Below are positions 40,417-49,330 of a stretch of DNA of 64,000 nucleotides, piece after piece; position 1 is the stretch's first letter; each line of letters starts with the position of its first letter. The DNA lies in assembly GCA_039591615.1 (NCBI GenBank), contig JBDHDH010000024.1:1-64000 (forward strand), read 5' to 3'. The notes beneath the pieces were generated by a model. That model searched no databases and was not told where the DNA came from. It saw nothing but the letters and a program-made list of their open reading frames with translations. Source of the stretch: JBDHDH01 sp039591615 (GTDB taxonomy: Bacteria; Gemmatimonadota; Gemmatimonadetes; Gemmatimonadales; GWC2-71-9). Both the position numbers and the translations under genes were made by a program.

Positions 40417-41877
40417 CTAGGATGGGTTGGGCGGGACCGCCTGGGGGGCTGGAGGAGGGGGTGAGGATCCGCCCGCACCGACGACGCGGTTTCTCCCTCG
40501 TCGTTTCGCCGCGTAGCAGGCCGCATCCGCCTGGGCGATCAGGCGGTCGGCGTTCACCGGATACTCCTCGGTGGCCGCCGTTCCGAGACTCAACGTCACC
40601 CCAATGGGCCGAGGTATACCCTGCGTCACTAGCGGCACCGCCGTGACCGTTTGTCTAATGCGCTCGGCGAGATGCTGGGCGTCCGTGGGCCCCGTGTGTG
40701 GCAGCAGGACCAGGAACTCCTCCCCGCCCCATCGAAAGAGGAGGTCATGTTCACGCATCACCCCGCGAACGCGGTTGGGCAGGAGCCGCAGCACCCGGTC
40801 TCCCACCTCGTGGCCGAACTCGTCGTTCACGGCTTTGAAGCTATCGATATCGAAGAACACGACGGAGACGCCCTGGCCGAGACGACGACTGCGCTCGACC
40901 TCCCGCTGAAAGAGATCCGGAAAGGCCCGGCGATTGAAGCAGCCCGTGAGCACGTCCCTCAGCGCATGTCGGCGCTCCCGCTCACCGATGCTCGCCAGCG
41001 CCGCGCTGAACACCGACGTCGTGAGCAGCGTCACGGCGAATAGCAGCGCCAGAAAGAGACCGATCTCACCGAAATGGGCGAGCACCGGCGTCCCCTGCGG
41101 CGTCAGCACGCTCGCCGCCACCTGCAGCGCTTCCGCCGCCATCCCGACGCCCTGGAAGACCAGCACGCCCAGAAGCCCGAGCGCGATGAGCATGAGCACG
41201 GCCGTACGGATGTAGCTCATGTGCCGCCGCGGGGGGATGCCCATCTGCCGATCGATCCACGGGCGCACCGTTGGTCCCATCCAGTGTAGCAGCGGCGGGA
41301 CCAGTAGCCAGAACTGAATGAGATCGCCGATGAGCCAACCTTGCCAGATCCGCTGCCCGGTGGCCAAGTCCAGCCCTTGCGCGTTGTTCCACATCAGGGC
41401 CGCCAGTGACGAGGCCGTAGCGGCAATCAGCGTGACGACGAGATAGAGAACGAAGTGTCGGAGACCTCTCAGATCGGGGTGGATGTCGAGGGTGACCATC
41501 GATCCCCAGATCAGCAGCAGCTCGAGGGGCGTGACTGCGGCAAAGAGTGCCGCCACCGGAACCGTCATCCCGCCAAGGAGTCCGCTGGCGAATGTGGCCG
41601 CGTAGCCAGGGAGCATCCCCCAGACGGGTCCCAGCCAGATGGTGAGCATCACGGTCACCAGAAGGGGCGGATACACGGTCACTCCCACCGTGAAGCCACC
41701 AACCGTCACCGGGAGTCCGCTCCAGCCGAAGCCGGCTTCGGCGATCGCCATGATGACCCCGAGCACTGCGATCACGAGCCACAGCGCCGTGATTCTCCGA
41801 ACGCCGGGGCTGGCGAGCTGGCGCCACGCGACGTCGATCGGCCACCAGGTAGGCCCGAGGGCAAGCGTGTCGGGCAT
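40417..41877 (-). CDS. Membrane-bound diguanylate cyclase (GGDEF)
   Basis: A 486-residue enzyme that makes cyclic di-GMP from two GTP. Residues 25-295 hold about eight membrane helices of MASE1-like character. The GGDEF domain at 305-465 has DVLTGCFNRRAF, the metal-binding DIDSFKAVNDEFGHEVGD and the active-site GGEEF at 384-388. An intact inhibitory I-site RxxD (REHD, 375-378) lies five residues before it, so product feedback is expected. The ATG at 41877 has no SD. An upstream frame reaching 42135 overlaps the kinase gene and is rejected. It lies 70 bases downstream of a Ser/Thr kinase on the same strand, which suggests linked regulation. Confidence 0.9.
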   Translation of the reverse strand: MPDTLALGPTWWPIDVAWRQLASPGVRRITALWLVIAVLGVIMAIAEAGFGWSGLPVTVGGFTVGVTVYPPLLVTVMLTIWLGPVWGMLPGYAATFASGLLGGMTVPVAALFAAVTPLELLLIWGSMVTLDIHPDLRGLRHFVLYLVVTLIAATASSLAALMWNNAQGLDLATGQRIWQGWLIGDLIQFWLLVPPLLHWMGPTVRPWIDRQMGIPPRRHMSYIRTAVLMLIALGLLGVLVFQGVGMAAEALQVAASVLTPQGTPVLAHFGEIGLFLALLFAVTLLTTSVFSAALASIGERERRHALRDVLTGCFNRRAFPDLFQREVERSRRLGQGVSVVFFDIDSFKAVNDEFGHEVGDRVLRLLPNRVRGVMREHDLLFRWGGEEFLVLLPHTGPTDAQHLAERIRQTVTAVPLVTQGIPRPIGVTLSLGTAATEEYPVNADRLIAQADAACYAAKRRGRNRVVGAGGSSPPPPAPQAVPPNPS

Positions 41878-41947
41878 AGGAGGGATTATTGGCGATAGGA
41901 CGGATGGAGGGAAGGACTGGGTGAGATGCGCTGATGTGTGTGCCGGG

Positions 41948-44900
41948 TCAGGGTCCCGGCGCCGGCTCCAACCCCCCGACCCGCTCGAGCTCCTCCAGCT
42001 CGTCGCGAGCCAATTGTGCCCGGGCGAATCCGGGGTCGGCGCTCTCCCATGCCCGGAGCGCCGTCCGCAGATGCTCGAGCGCCCTCCCCCGATCGCCGCG
42101 ATCGGCGAAGACCAGGGCGAGCTCATAGTGGGCATTGGGGTCCGACGGGCGAACCTTCAGCCGTTTGCGCAGGTTGTCTTCAGCGGCGTCGAGCCTACCG
42201 AGCTGGCGCTCACACTGGGCGGCGTAGAGGTGGACGACGGATCGCGTAGGCTCGGACTGCAAGACACGATCGTAGCTGCGGAGCGCCTCCCGACAGCGGT
42301 CCTGGATCTGCTCCGCCCGGCCACGCGTCAGCACGACGTGGGGCCGCAGGCTCTCGAAGCCAAACTGATCGAGGAAGGTCGAGAACCGCTCGGCAGCCCC
42401 GAGGGCGCTATCAGGCTCCTCGAGCTCCGTGTAGAGCTCCATGTAGCCCAACTGCACGAGGAGGTTCCACGGTGAGCCGAGTTGCGTCTCGGCTTCTTCG
42501 AGAACGCGCTGTCCCCGCGTGGGCTGCCCAGCCATCACATAGGCATCCATCGAGCGAAGGTGACGTAAGACCGCGTAGAGCGGTGGTTGGAACCTGGCGT
42601 GCGCCTCGAAGCTCCGCTCGTGGAATACGATCGCACGCTCCAGCTGTCCACGGTACTGATGATGCGCGGCCAGACCGTCCAGAGCCTCGGCGCTGTCGGC
42701 GACGGTGCGACTCGCCTCGAGGGCGTCGCCGAGGAGCGCCTCGGCCCGTTCGAATTCACCCAAGTCGGAGGCGATGGTCGCGAGATTCACGAGCGTGGCA
42801 GGGTCGTCAGGCTCGACCAGCAATGCTCGTTCATACGTCTCGCGTGCTCCCTCATGATTGCCTAAAAGCCTCTGGAGCTGAGCAACAGCACCCACGGCCC
42901 TTGCATCGTTGGGGAACGCCCGGGCGAACCGATCGTAGTAGTCGAGCGCCGTCTCGAACTCGCCTTTTGCCTGGTGAAGGTCTCCAAGCAGCCTCAATAC
43001 TTCGAGCTGCGTGGGGTCGATCTCGAGCACACGTTCGTATTCGGCAACGGCACTGTCCCGTTGATCGCTCGCGGTATAGACCGCCGCGAGCGTCAAATGT
43101 GCCTGCGCGTCCTCCGGCACGAGCTCGACGTTCATCCGGTGGGCCGCCAGCGCCTTCTCCAAGTCCTGCCTCACTATGTGGTAGTACTCACCCTTCACGG
43201 TGTATTGAATCCGCTCGGGGAACCGATAGATGTGTCGCACGGCTGTTTCGAGCGCATCGGCGGCCTTCTCCGATGCGCCGGTATAGATGTAGACGCCGTA
43301 GAGCGTGTTGTGCGCCACGGCGAAGGTGGGATCAATCGCTACAGCGCTCTCCAGGAGTCTCGTAGCCCGCTCCCAGTCCTTGTCGATGATAAAGGCCCGC
43401 AGTCCCTGAATGTGGGCTCGGTAGGCATCGAGGGAGTCCGTGAAGAAATTTCGCACCGGCTGATCCTGCACCTCGTCGAGGTGTTGCGCCGGCAACTCGA
43501 GATCGCGCTTCAGACGCGTCGTGATGGTATCGATGACCTCGAATACGTCCCCAGCGGTGAAGCGGCGCTCGTGGACGAGCTTGCCACTGTCGGTCTCGTG
43601 CAGCCGAAGCGTCACCGCAAGACTGTCCCCGCTGTTGGTGAACGAACCAGACACGATGTACGGAAGTCGGTACTCGTCGGCGATCTGCCTTCGGAGCGCA
43701 AAGGGCATCCCCATGCCGTCGGCGAATCCCGCCTCGTCCAGCCGGTTGACGAAATGCGGGGTCGAGCGGACGTCGAAGAACAGGTCCTGCTGGAGATCGA
43801 TCAAGAGACCAAAGGCGACCCCGTGCCCAATCCAGTTCTGTGTCGAATCCCCCGTGCGATTCTCGAGGGGGAAGACAGCCAAGCGTCGACGGAACACGCT
43901 CTTGGGGACCACCCGAGTGATCCGTTCCCCCTCTTCATTGGTGAGCGTGACCGTTCGGGTCGCGGCACCGAGATCCTTGGATCCGAAGGTGACGAAGAGG
44001 AGTGCTGCCGCGGCCGCCAGGTTCACAGGGATCCCCACCTTCTCGAGGGAGCTCAGGCCCTCCCTTCTCGGCCCTCCACGCTTGTACGCCACGATCAGGA
44101 CCGTGGGAATCAGCGATGCCAGCGCCACAAGGCCGAATGAGGGCAGGTGGGGGGAAACGAGCAGCCGATCAACGAGGAACCGTAGCGCTGCCACCACGAC
44201 CACGGCGATCCCCGCATACAGCAGCAGCACCTGAGGAACCCGTCGTCTGACGAGTCTATTCACGAAGCCCGCGAACTGTTGGCTCGCCGTCGCCGTTTCC
44301 AGCTTGAGCGCGTTTCCAAACTCCCCGGCGCTGGAATACCGCTTGGACGGCTCCTTCTCCAGTGCACGACGAATGGCTCGGGCGACATGATCGGGCACGC
44401 CCTCACGGGTCTCGGCGACGTCGGGGGCAGGCGCCCCCAGGTGCCTCCGGATGACCGTCTCTACCGTCCCGCCACCAAAGGGGGGCTCGCCGGCGAGCAT
44501 CTCGTAGCAGAGACAGCCGAGGGCGTACACGTCGCTCCGAGCATCGAGCGCGTCGCCCCCCGTGACCTGTTCCGGGCTCATGTAGGCGGGCGTGCCTATC
44601 GCATGCCCGACCTCGGTCACCCGATCGCCGCCGGCCGCGCTAATGGCGCGGGCGATCCCGAAGTCGGTGACGACGGCGTGGCCCGCCTGAAGCAGGAGGT
44701 TCTCGGGTTTGATGTCCCGGTGGACGACGTGGCGGCCGTGGGCGTAGTCGAGGGCGTCGGCCACCTCGCGGGTGAGCTGGATCGCCTCGTCCAGGGGGAG
44801 GCGCCCATCTCGATTGAGCCGTTGTCGCAGGGATTCCCCCTCGACGAAGGGCATGGCGAAGAACAGCGAGCCGGCTGCCTCGCCGGAATCCAGGAGCGGT

Positions 44901-45127
44901 AGAATGTTGGGGTGATTCAGGCGCGCCGTGATCTTGATCTCCCGGAGAAACCGCTCGGTTCCCAGGGCTGCAGACAGCTCGGGGCGGAGTACCTTGAGGG
45001 CGACCTGCCGCTCGTGCTTCACGTCGTCAGCCAGATACACGGTGGCCGATGCTCCGCGTCCGATTGCTCGGCGGAGCACATAGCGGCCGTCCAGGGCGGC
45101 GTTGAGGCGCTCGAGCTGTTCCGTCAC
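41948..45127 (-). CDS. Ser/Thr protein kinase with membrane helices and TPRs
   Basis: A 1059-residue receptor-type kinase. The kinase domain spans about 16-285: GRGASA 23-28, Lys45 in VALK, HRDIKPEN with Asp138, DFG 155-157. Two to three membrane helices follow at about 295-390 (VLLLYAGIAVVVVAALRFLVD, LASLIPTVLIVAYK, AAAALLFVTFG). A region near LAVFPLENRTGD...VSGSFTNSGDSLAVTLRLHETDSGKLV resembles the CHASE2/adenylate-cyclase-associated FlgO-like domain. At least ten TPR-like repeats follow (about 600-1050; LAAVYTASDQRDSAVAEYERVLEIDPTQ). The TPR part is likely periplasmic if the helix count is odd. The start is GTG without a strong SD. Confidence 0.88.
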   Translation of the reverse strand: MTEQLERLNAALDGRYVLRRAIGRGASATVYLADDVKHERQVALKVLRPELSAALGTERFLREIKITARLNHPNILPLLDSGEAAGSLFFAMPFVEGESLRQRLNRDGRLPLDEAIQLTREVADALDYAHGRHVVHRDIKPENLLLQAGHAVVTDFGIARAISAAGGDRVTEVGHAIGTPAYMSPEQVTGGDALDARSDVYALGCLCYEMLAGEPPFGGGTVETVIRRHLGAPAPDVAETREGVPDHVARAIRRALEKEPSKRYSSAGEFGNALKLETATASQQFAGFVNRLVRRRVPQVLLLYAGIAVVVVAALRFLVDRLLVSPHLPSFGLVALASLIPTVLIVAYKRGGPRREGLSSLEKVGIPVNLAAAAALLFVTFGSKDLGAATRTVTLTNEEGERITRVVPKSVFRRRLAVFPLENRTGDSTQNWIGHGVAFGLLIDLQQDLFFDVRSTPHFVNRLDEAGFADGMGMPFALRRQIADEYRLPYIVSGSFTNSGDSLAVTLRLHETDSGKLVHERRFTAGDVFEVIDTITTRLKRDLELPAQHLDEVQDQPVRNFFTDSLDAYRAHIQGLRAFIIDKDWERATRLLESAVAIDPTFAVAHNTLYGVYIYTGASEKAADALETAVRHIYRFPERIQYTVKGEYYHIVRQDLEKALAAHRMNVELVPEDAQAHLTLAAVYTASDQRDSAVAEYERVLEIDPTQLEVLRLLGDLHQAKGEFETALDYYDRFARAFPNDARAVGAVAQLQRLLGNHEGARETYERALLVEPDDPATLVNLATIASDLGEFERAEALLGDALEASRTVADSAEALDGLAAHHQYRGQLERAIVFHERSFEAHARFQPPLYAVLRHLRSMDAYVMAGQPTRGQRVLEEAETQLGSPWNLLVQLGYMELYTELEEPDSALGAAERFSTFLDQFGFESLRPHVVLTRGRAEQIQDRCREALRSYDRVLQSEPTRSVVHLYAAQCERQLGRLDAAEDNLRKRLKVRPSDPNAHYELALVFADRGDRGRALEHLRTALRAWESADPGFARAQLARDELEELERVGGLEPAPGP

Positions 45128-45168
45128 ATCACGACTCGCTGCGAGAAGCGTACAGGAAGCTAATAACT

Positions 45169-45200
45169 GGGGCGGGATTGGGGGGATCGGCGGGATTGGG
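45169..45200. repeat. GGCGGGATTGG-type tract
   Basis: Units GGCGGGATTGG, GGGGATCGG and CGGGATTGGG sit 42 bases upstream of the kinase start (minus strand). Sense to the kinase gene the tract is pyrimidine-rich. Confidence 0.7.
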
Positions 45201-45334
45201 AATCTGCTAGACCGGTCTCACCGGACCCGAAGAGGGCGAAGAGGACTACGTGTTGGAACCGCTCGATCTGCCGGACGGGGGTCGCTCCTCATCTGTCGCA
45301 GTCACCCAAAGACCAATGTTCGGTTCCGTTCCCA

Positions 45335-47743
45335 TCATCTCGGGGCGAGAACCAAGACCTCGTCTGCCACCGACTCCACGCGATCGCGCGAGTAGAACAC
45401 CGGGAAGAACCGGTCGTTCGCCCAGAGGTCGAACAGGTCGCGGTAGTGCCGGTCTTCGGGATCGCCTGACTGGCCGGGACTGTTGGCGCCAACGGCCAGA
45501 TCCCAGTCACTCGTGTCCACGATGATGCGGAAGGACGGGCCCGAGGTTTGGTTGTCACCGGAGCCGCTGTTGTTCAGCGTGTAACTGTTCCCGCCACGCG
45601 GGGCCGGGCCCGCTTCGAGCATCGCACGGACCTGTTCGTTGACGGCCGGGCTCAACGGATGCCGGATCAGCGCGTGCTTGTAGCGTTGCCCACCGTACCG
45701 CCACTGTTCCATGTCGTCCCCCAAGCGGCCTCTCAGGCCATCGACGGCCTCTGTCAGACTCCTCAACAGCAGCGAATCACGTCCAACGGTGGGTTGCGCG
45801 CCGAACTCGCCGGGCGGCGCAACGATCCAGTCGACGATCTTCTTCATTGCCAAGCTGCGAATGAATTCGCGCGCGGGCGCGGGCACGAACAGCTCGCGCA
45901 TGTTCCGTTGCAGCCGACGCTCCCACGCGACGTAGATTCCCGCCTCGTTTGAACTCTTGTCGAGCACGTAATCCCAATCGACCAACATCGTCCGGGCCCG
46001 CTCGGTATTGCGGTCGGACGCGACGAGGTCTTCGAGGAGAGGAACGAGGGTGCGGGCTGGAATGGAAACCTCGTCCGTTTGGAGCCGCATCATGTCCATC
46101 ATGGAGTGGCGTCGCCCGGACGCGAGCACCTCACTGGCGCGTGCCCAGCGAAACGGGTCGGACCAGCTCCATCCGACAGCCGCGCGATGCTGGTAACCGG
46201 GTGGGATCAAGTTGTTGTTCGCGGTGGCGAAGTAGCCGTTCCCGGGATTGACGACGTGCGGCTTGGTCTTGATGGGCAAGTAGCCATCCCACTCGTACCT
46301 CCCGTCACCGGGCACGGGCACCAGCCCGCTCCAGTTGCGACGGATGGGAGCGATGCCCACCGCCTGCCAACCGATGTTGCCGTACATGTCGGCCCAGACC
46401 ATGTTTTCGCCGGGAATGTTGCTGTAGGTGCAGGCGTCGCGGAACTCTTCCCAGCTCTTCGCCTGGTCCATGCGGAGACTGGCGAGATACGGCGCGCCAC
46501 CGATCTCCATCCACGCCGCGCGCACGGCATACGCCTTGTTTCGTCGTTCGTCTTCGAAGACAATCGGTCCGTGTCGACTGTACTTGAGGTCGACGGTCAC
46601 GGGCTGCTCGCCTTTGACCGGAATCGTCTCCCGAATCACGTTCATCTCTTCCCAGCGGCCCTCGTACCGATACTGCCGCGGGTTGGTGGGGTTCGTGTCG
46701 TAGACGTAGAGATCTTCGCCATCGGTTGCGAACACGGTGAGGCCCCACGCCCCATGCTCGTTGTGGCCGATGGAAACGCCGGGAATCTCGGGTTCGCCGC
46801 CTCCGATCACGTTCCAACCCGGGCCGACGAGATGCACCCAGTACCGCAACGACGGCGCCGACTGTGCGCGGTGCGGGTCGTTGGCCATGATCGGAAAACC
46901 GCTTTGCGTCAGGTCCCCGTGCACGACCCAATTGTTGCTTCCAACATCTTCAGTGGCGAGACCGTGGTTCAACCCGTTGAGGCTGGCTAGCTCACCGGCG
47001 AGGCGTTCAGACGTTTCGGCGTCGTTACGAAACGCCATCTGAATGTCTTCGGGCCGGAAACGCACCGGCCGCCGAAAGGAGCTGTAGATGCCGAGAATGT
47101 CTTCGGACAGCGCGTCGCCATCGAGGGCGCTGTCCAACGTGATGTCGGGTTCCCCAGGGTGGAAGTTGGAAAGGCGCTTGACGGTCTCCGATCCCAGTGA
47201 CGCCACTGCTCGACCATAGTTCAGCTCTTGGAGGATATTGCCGAGGAGTCCTTGGTGCCGGGAGATGACCGTTTCCGTGGTCCATTTCCCCGGTGTGATC
47301 CCCAGTAATCGAAACTCCAGGGGTAGCAACGTCGGATCGCGCTGGGTGAGATCGATGTACGCATTCACGCCGTCGACAAAGGCGTTGATGATCTGGTCAC
47401 CCCGGGGATGATAGTGATTCAACTCCTGCGTCAAATCACCACGGAACTTGAACAGACGCGTTCCGATGTCCCGGTTGAGTTCGCGCGGCCCCAAGATCTC
47501 CGCCACGGTGCCATGCACCTGCCGCCGCCACACCTCGAATTGGAATAGCCGGTCCCGCGCCGCACTGAATCCCTGGGCAAAGAACAGGTCGTGCTCGGTG
47601 CCGGCGTAGATGTGGGAGATACCCCAACGGTCCTGGATAATTTCGACCTCTTGGTCGAGACCGTCGAGCGAGAGGGTTTCTTGGGCGGCTAGTGGAACGA
47701 CGAACAGAGCGATCAAGGCAGCAGCGAATGACGAGATGCGCAT
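45335..47743 (-). CDS. Penicillin acylase family hydrolase (S45, Ntn), second
   Basis: An 802-residue secreted S45 precursor. The ATG at 47743 has AGGAAA 7 bases upstream; the longer frame overlaps the tRNA leader and is rejected. The signal peptide is SSFAAALIALFVVPLAAQ. The alpha chain has DRWGISHIYAGTEHDLFFAQGFSAARDRLFQFEV. The autoprocessing site is DVGSNNWVVHG, with Ser269 as the nucleophile of the beta chain. NDPHRAQSAPSLRYWVHL and ISIGHNEHGAWGLT-like motifs (here VSIGHNEHGAWGLT) line the pocket. Compared with the first acylase in the window, the linker is short and the sequence more typical of beta-lactam/AHL acylases. Confidence 0.92.
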   Translation of the reverse strand: MRISSFAAALIALFVVPLAAQETLSLDGLDQEVEIIQDRWGISHIYAGTEHDLFFAQGFSAARDRLFQFEVWRRQVHGTVAEILGPRELNRDIGTRLFKFRGDLTQELNHYHPRGDQIINAFVDGVNAYIDLTQRDPTLLPLEFRLLGITPGKWTTETVISRHQGLLGNILQELNYGRAVASLGSETVKRLSNFHPGEPDITLDSALDGDALSEDILGIYSSFRRPVRFRPEDIQMAFRNDAETSERLAGELASLNGLNHGLATEDVGSNNWVVHGDLTQSGFPIMANDPHRAQSAPSLRYWVHLVGPGWNVIGGGEPEIPGVSIGHNEHGAWGLTVFATDGEDLYVYDTNPTNPRQYRYEGRWEEMNVIRETIPVKGEQPVTVDLKYSRHGPIVFEDERRNKAYAVRAAWMEIGGAPYLASLRMDQAKSWEEFRDACTYSNIPGENMVWADMYGNIGWQAVGIAPIRRNWSGLVPVPGDGRYEWDGYLPIKTKPHVVNPGNGYFATANNNLIPPGYQHRAAVGWSWSDPFRWARASEVLASGRRHSMMDMMRLQTDEVSIPARTLVPLLEDLVASDRNTERARTMLVDWDYVLDKSSNEAGIYVAWERRLQRNMRELFVPAPAREFIRSLAMKKIVDWIVAPPGEFGAQPTVGRDSLLLRSLTEAVDGLRGRLGDDMEQWRYGGQRYKHALIRHPLSPAVNEQVRAMLEAGPAPRGGNSYTLNNSGSGDNQTSGPSFRIIVDTSDWDLAVGANSPGQSGDPEDRHYRDLFDLWANDRFFPVFYSRDRVESVADEVLVLAPR

Positions 47744-47825
47744 CGGCTTTCCTGCCCCTCTGCTCTCATGTGTCATTCTGCCCCCCCGATCAGCCGTCGC
47801 GACCATGCTGGACAGAAGCACACAG

Positions 47826-47897
47826 AGCCACCGGTCAGATTCGAACTGACGACCACTCGATTACGAATCGAGAGCTCTACCCCTGAGCTACGGTGGC
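47826..47897 (-). tRNA. tRNA-Thr (anticodon CGT)
   Basis: A 72-nt cloverleaf on the minus strand: acceptor GCCACCG pairs with CGGTGGC, the anticodon stem is CTCGA/TCGAG with loop TTCGTAA (anticodon CGT), and the T arm is GTCAG-TTCGAAT-CTGAC. CCA is not encoded. Confidence 0.92.
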
Positions 47898-47942
47898 AAG
47901 GAGGGTGTGGGATCGGCGAGGAACGTGCATATCCGAACGCCC

Positions 47943-47970
47943 ATCCCGCCAGTCCCGCCGATCCGCCTGG
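47943..47970. repeat. GGCGGGAT-type tract between tRNA genes
   Basis: CCCATCCCGCCAGTCCCGCC-type units between the tRNA-Leu and tRNA-Thr genes. On the tRNA sense strand the tract is purine-rich. Confidence 0.6.
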
Positions 47971-47990
47971 GTGACGGGGGTGCGGGGAAA

Positions 47991-48072
47991 TGCCCTGGCC
48001 CGGATTCGAACCGGGACGGCTCGCGCCACTGCCCCCTCAAGACAGCGTGTCTACCAGTTCCACCACCAGGGC
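47991..48072 (-). tRNA. tRNA-Leu (anticodon GAG)
   Basis: A class II tRNA on the minus strand. Acceptor GCCCTGG pairs with CCAGGGC, the D region GTGGAACTGGTAGACAC is typical of Leu, the anticodon stem is CTGTC/GGCAG with loop TTGAGGG (anticodon GAG), and a variable arm (TGGCGCGAGCCG) is present. CCA is not encoded. Confidence 0.92.
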
Positions 48073-48153
48073 GGGAAACAGGCATAAGCCCTTAAGGCAT
48101 GGGAAGCTATGGGATGCCGGGAGCGGGGTCAAGGCTACGGGAGGCCAATGGTG

Positions 48154-48179
48154 AGCGGCGGGATTGGGCGGGCGATTGG
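48154..48179. repeat. GGCGGGATTGG-type tract
   Basis: GGCGGGATTGGGCGGG and GCGATTGG units in the gap between the tRNA-Leu gene and the glyoxalase-family gene. Confidence 0.65.
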
Positions 48180-48228
48180 CCTACGCTCCGGGCCGAGTGC
48201 TCCGGTACGGGTATAGACAATCCATCGC

Positions 48229-48633
48229 TCATCGGATGGAGGAATCGCCACCCAACTCATCGGGTGCCTCGGTGAAGATGAGCTCGCAGCCATTCAGGTC
48301 TCGGACGGTGAAGTCCACGGTCCCCCACGGCCGAGTATCGAGCTCGCGCACTATCTCAGCTCCGGTGTGTCGGAGTTCGTCGTACAGGGACTCGACGTCT
48401 CGGACATAGAGGACGATCTCCATGCCGGCACAGCGCGCGGCGCGGTCCGAGTCCACGAAGAACAGGATACGTGCCCTTCCCCGACTCACGCCGGCGTGGT
48501 CCGGTGGATCGCCCCAGAACCAATGCCAGTCACCGTTGAACCCCAGGACGCTCCGGTAGTACTGCACCGAAGCCTGAAGATCGCGACATGCGATCCACGG
48601 AGCGGTACCCAGCAATTCCGGTCTCACACTCAT
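48229..48633 (-). CDS. Glyoxalase/bleomycin-resistance fold protein (VOC)
   Basis: A 134-residue VOC-superfamily protein. The ATG at 48633 follows GGAGAG; a longer frame upstream to 48831 is Arg/Gly-rich and non-coding in character. Two beta-alpha-beta-beta-beta units are seen: LLGTAPWIACRDLQASVQYYRSVLGF with RARILFFVDSD, then MEIVLYVRDVESLYDELRHTGAEIVRELDTRPWGTVDFTVRDLNGCELIF. The first metal His is replaced (APWIAC), and a Glu near the end (CELIF) is kept, so metal binding is uncertain. Likely a small ligand-binding or lyase/dioxygenase-like enzyme of unknown substrate. Confidence 0.82.
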   Translation of the reverse strand: MSVRPELLGTAPWIACRDLQASVQYYRSVLGFNGDWHWFWGDPPDHAGVSRGRARILFFVDSDRAARCAGMEIVLYVRDVESLYDELRHTGAEIVRELDTRPWGTVDFTVRDLNGCELIFTEAPDELGGDSSIR

Positions 48634-48840
48634 TGTGCACTCTCCGGTGGTTGGGCTGTGCCATGCGGCCGAGGCGCGGCAGCCGCGACGAGCCGAGCCG
48701 ACGGGCTCCTTCCCACCACCCAACGGACCCGGCCCAATCCATCCCCGCCCAAGGGGTCCCAACCGGTCCGTGGCAGAACTCACATCACATTCACCGGTTG
48801 ATGGGTATGATTGGATCCCATGCCGGATCAAGGTACAAGC

Positions 48841-49275
48841 ATGCTTCGAGCGCGCACGGTGGCCAGCGCCAGCGGAAAGAGGCGAGCTCTTCCGAAGGAA
48901 CGCAGTGTGCTAGTCGTGGAAGATGACGCCGGCCAGCGGGAGGTCCTGGTTCTGGCGCTCACCGCCGCCGACATGAAGGTGCGCACCGTGTCCGACGGTA
49001 TCGAGGCCTTCGAGGCGCTCCGGAATCAGGACTACCGGGCCATCCTATGCGACCTCCGGATGCCCAGACAGAGCGGCTTAACGTTCTATGAGCAGCTCGA
49101 GGAGATGCTCCCCCATCTCGCGGCACGCGTGGTGTTTCTGAGCGCCTACGCAGGTGATCCAGAGGTTCGAGCGTACCTGGAGCGCACGGGACAACCCGTC
49201 ATCCAGAAGCCCTACCGCATCAGGCAGCTTGTCGACGCCGTAAACCGGACCCTCGAGAAGCCGTTCCACCCCTGA
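48841..49275 (+). CDS. Single-domain response regulator (CheY-like)
   Basis: A 144-residue receiver protein with no output domain. Acid pocket Glu27/Asp28 in VLVVEDDAG, phospho-acceptor Asp71 in LCDLRMPRQSGLTF, Ser101 in VVFLSAYAG and Lys123 in IQKPYRIRQL give a complete set for phosphorylation. The ATG at 48841 has AAGG at a good distance. ATGs at 48811 and 48820 are in frame and could add up to 10 residues. No histidine kinase is adjacent, so this is an orphan regulator. Confidence 0.88.
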   Translation: MLRARTVASASGKRRALPKERSVLVVEDDAGQREVLVLALTAADMKVRTVSDGIEAFEALRNQDYRAILCDLRMPRQSGLTFYEQLEEMLPHLAARVVFLSAYAGDPEVRAYLERTGQPVIQKPYRIRQLVDAVNRTLEKPFHP

Positions 49276-49330
49276 TTGGAGTGAAACGCCGGCAACCGGC
49301 AGCGACCTCGCGGCTGCCACGATCGTCCAC

